Assembly: GCA_905147135.1 (NCBI GenBank)
Contig: LR990057.1
Location: 2,108,001-2,172,000, forward strand
DNA from: Blastobasis lacticolella
Taxonomy: Eukaryota; Arthropoda; Insecta; Lepidoptera; Blastobasidae
Length of the DNA: 64,000 nt
Reading direction: 5' to 3'
The position numbers and the translations under genes were made by a program. Of this stretch, positions 62,072-64,000 are shown one piece after another. The notes below the pieces were generated by a model. That model worked only from the letters and a program-made list of their open reading frames with translations. It made no database searches and was not told where the DNA came from. Numbering within the stretch: the first letter of the stretch is position 1; every line of letters begins with the position of its first letter.

Positions 62072-62320
62072 TTTTTTTTTTTTTTTTTTTTTTTATTAAT
62101 AATAGGCTTGCATTTGACCTCAACTCACCTGATGAAAAGCGACGATGAGGTCGAAGATGTAGCATGCGTGCCTAGAAGATACCTATTCACTCTTGATTTG
62201 AAGACCCCAAGGGGGAACAATGACTCAGGTAGAGAGTTCCAGTCCTTTGCAGTGCGCATAAGAAAAGTGGATGCAAAACGCTTAGTACGAGATGGTGGGA
62301 CATTTACCATAAATGGATGA
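62072..62320 (-). pseudogene. LINE 3' end with poly(A)
   Basis: On the minus strand: HPFMVNVPPSRTKRFASTFL, MRTAKDWNSLPESLFPLGVF, KSRVNRYLLGTHATSST and a stop near 62120, then a short 3' UTR (GGTGAGTTGAGGTCAAATGC) and a poly(A) of about 21 bases (T run at 62072-62092). R.xkxWNSLPxxLFP...FKxxVNRyLLG is the standard jockey-type C-terminus. The pure poly(A), rather than an AAAT-type tail, separates this family from the others here. 5'-truncated. Confidence 0.85.
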
Positions 62321-62725
62321 CGATTTTTTGTCCCCCTCGTTGTTCGATGATAAAAAGGGCATGATGGAACAAGGTTGTGGAGCTACTAGATGGTCTGCAG
62401 TACTAGATAGTCTCTGCCTACCCCTTTGGGATACGGATGTGTATGTATGTAGGCATATTTCTAGTCTCGTCCACCAGTCTATAGACGGAATCGATTCCTG
62501 TTGGATATGTGCTAGGAACGCGACACCCGGATAGTACAGAAATGACGACAGCCAAATTCTTTCAATGGAAGCATTTCAATGATTAAAACTTTCCCTCTGA
62601 ACAGAATGTCGATATCCGGATGACGAAAACTGTCGCCGCAAACTGTTTGATTTCACAAGGAAAAAACATTAATAAATCTCTCACAGATAACATTATTTTA
62701 AGGGTATGAAATAAATACCTGCACG
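62321..62725. other. Unassigned stretch
   Basis: No recognised gene or repeat. CTCTGCCTACCCCTTTGGGA at 62411-62430 followed by TACGGATGTGTATGTATGTA resembles a known style of retroelement 3' end, but nothing firm. Confidence 0.35.
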
Positions 62726-62912
62726 TCATCATCACAGCCCATAACAGTCCACTGCAAGACTTAAGTAAGGCCTCTCCCACGGAAGGGCAGGTTATTGCCA
62801 TAATCTCCACGCTTGGCAGTGTTATAAATACAACAATGGAAAACGCTGCTGCCCATTTTCCAGTCTACAGAGACAAAACATTTGTCGCCCTATACGACTC
62901 CCACAAGCGCCT
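62726..62912 (-). repeat. SINE B, 5'-truncated
   Basis: (TGA)n tail complement at 62726-62735, then CAGTCCACTGCAAGACTTAA, CATAATCTCCACGCTTGGCA and CTATACGACTCCCACAAGCG. The GGCCGTGTGG start is lost. Confidence 0.85.
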
Positions 62913-63039
62913 ACCGATTGAGTGAGTGCGAGTGATACCTGCACGTGGATAAGAATATTAATACATACAGTCAACCTCACCCAGCATTAGGGTATTAGGT
63001 ATTAAGAGGCACATCTAACGAGTGGCGAGCTTGCGGTGC

Positions 63040-63480
63040 TCAAGTTACGTTTTTTTTATGTTATACTACAGACACCTAGTGGAAAGTGGTCAAAGCCGCC
63101 TATGGACATCAGCTACACCAGGGGCGCTACCAATGCGTTGCCCTACTATAATGAGATCTCATATATATCCTTAAAATGGTCCCGTATACGTATACGATGT
63201 CATAGTCCAAAAGAAACACTGTAGCTCGGAGCTCATTCCACATCCAAATCGTACGAGCGAGAAACGTTTTTTCGAACCTTCGCGTGGACACCACTACAGG
63301 GTCCACGTAATGGTGATGAGTACCCAGCCTGCGGCGGGTGGTGCGATGGAGGGATTGTGCTGTGGGCACCAGATCAAATAGTTCCTTAGAACACTCCCCA
63401 TTGTACAGCCGGCAGAACACACACATGGAGCCAAAGTCCCTTCGGTCAGCCACTCGTTCTAACTTGCTTAGCCTCAAAGT
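63040..63480 (-). pseudogene. LINE ORF2 C-terminal region, minus strand
   Basis: The 116-codon frame (63127-63477) reads LSKLERVADRRDFGSMCVFC, RLYNGECSKELFDLVPTAQS, LHRTTRRRLGTHHHYVDPVV, then RRFEKTFLARTIWMWNELRA and TVFLLDYDI. It is the same family as 43086-43596 and 6582-6796 and shows how their pieces join: RRDxxSxCVxxRLYxGECSxELF, HRTxRRRLGTHxHxxD and FxRTFLARTxxMWNEL in one protein. A TATAC expansion near 63175-63200 breaks the end of the frame. The 3' tail is at 63050-63125 (complement of TAGTGGAAAGTGG). 5'-truncated. Confidence 0.85.
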
Positions 63481-64000
63481 ACGAAACGGTCACCCATCCA
63501 GTTATCTGCATCACGTGCGTTGCTTAATTTTCATTATCGAATTCTCAAGCTCTCTACCACTAGATTGCGGCCGCTTCTGTAAAATAAAGTCGTATATTTT
63601 CGAAGAAGAGTGAACCCTAACATTTGGAAGCTAAGCCTAAGGCGCCCAGTGTGTTAAATATAAATGTTTGTCCTTCGTACCCTCTTGCTAATAAAGCCCT
63701 TTTGCAAGCAAACTATTTTATTATACTTCCGAAGTTACTAAGAGGACCTAATTTAGTCATTCCTCTTTGGAGACTACTTTGGCCTTATTTCGGAGCCGCA
63801 GTAGCCTCTCGGGCCATGTATTGCATTACAGTAACTATTTATCCTTTACACTCCTACTTTACTCTAGAGTATGGCGAATTTGTCCTTATGTACACTAAGG
63901 AGTGTGCAATGTGAAGTAGTGTGTACTGTGACGTCAGCCCGCTAAGGGAAAGTGCATATGGAACAACTGGATTTGTGGGTGTCAAGAAGTGCGCGCGCCC
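63481..64000. other. Unassigned right edge
   Basis: A 96-codon plus-strand ORF at 63624-63914 is moderately hydrophobic but I recognise no domain and see no promoter. Otherwise nothing. Confidence 0.35.

Noticed and set aside
63624..63914. 96-codon plus-strand ORF near the right edge
   Set aside because: Hydrophobic but no recognisable family, no promoter or splice context seen.

Overview
This window looks like gene-poor, repeat-saturated nuclear DNA of an insect, most likely a moth or butterfly. The basis is its A+T-rich base composition, spliceosomal-type sparse coding, and repeat families I associate with Lepidoptera: a tRNA-derived SINE with an (ATG)n tail, LINE 3' ends with AAATAAATAAAT or (TACA)n tails, Helitron-like fragments ending in CTAGT, and foldback elements with a CGACGTTTCG...GGTCACG core. 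No bacterial-style operon, rRNA, CRISPR or true tRNA gene is visible. The order-level assignment is inference from pattern memory, not from a search.

Only two open reading frames look like candidate host (or acquired) genes. One at 24976-26256 (minus, 426 aa) is an intact single-exon gene for a secreted or type II membrane protein, with a proline-leucine repeat and six N-glycosylation sequons, and a TATA box and initiator just upstream. The other at 9228-9818 (minus, 196 aa) also has a signal peptide. I recognise neither family. All other recognisable coding sequence is debris of transposable elements: 3' ends of several non-LTR retrotransposon families, an RT fragment with a YADD box (29.4-30.1 kb), two fragments of a retroelement-associated nuclease-like domain (22.97-23.2 and 34.8-35.3 kb) and a broken hAT-type BED zinc finger (31.7-31.9 kb).

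Layout. 0-9 kb: LINE tails, SINE A, B and C copies. 9.2-9.8 kb: small secreted-protein ORF. 10-24 kb: SINE B copies nearly all on the minus strand, a LINE with a 243-aa ORF (19.2-20.2 kb), and two foldback elements. 24.4-26.3 kb: a SINE A split by a 185-bp palindromic transposon, then the 426-aa gene. 26.5-45.7 kb: SINE A copies, LINE/RTE debris, Helitron-like pieces, MITEs. 45.8-55.4 kb: two direct repeats of about 3.28 kb, with no mismatch in the segments I compared by eye beyond the first 22 bp, flank a 3.03 kb non-coding spacer; TG...CA ends and a CCAT target duplication mark this as a probable non-autonomous LTR retrotransposon of LARD type, apparently very young. 55.4-64 kb: more LINE and SINE debris, including two SINE B copies with clear target-site duplications.

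The elements interlock rather than cooperate: SINE A, SINE B and an RTE-like LINE all end in (TGA/ATG)n runs, which suggests one reverse transcriptase served all three. Nested insertions at 6.6, 13.0, 24.5, 40.3, 44.4 and 61.9 kb give relative ages.
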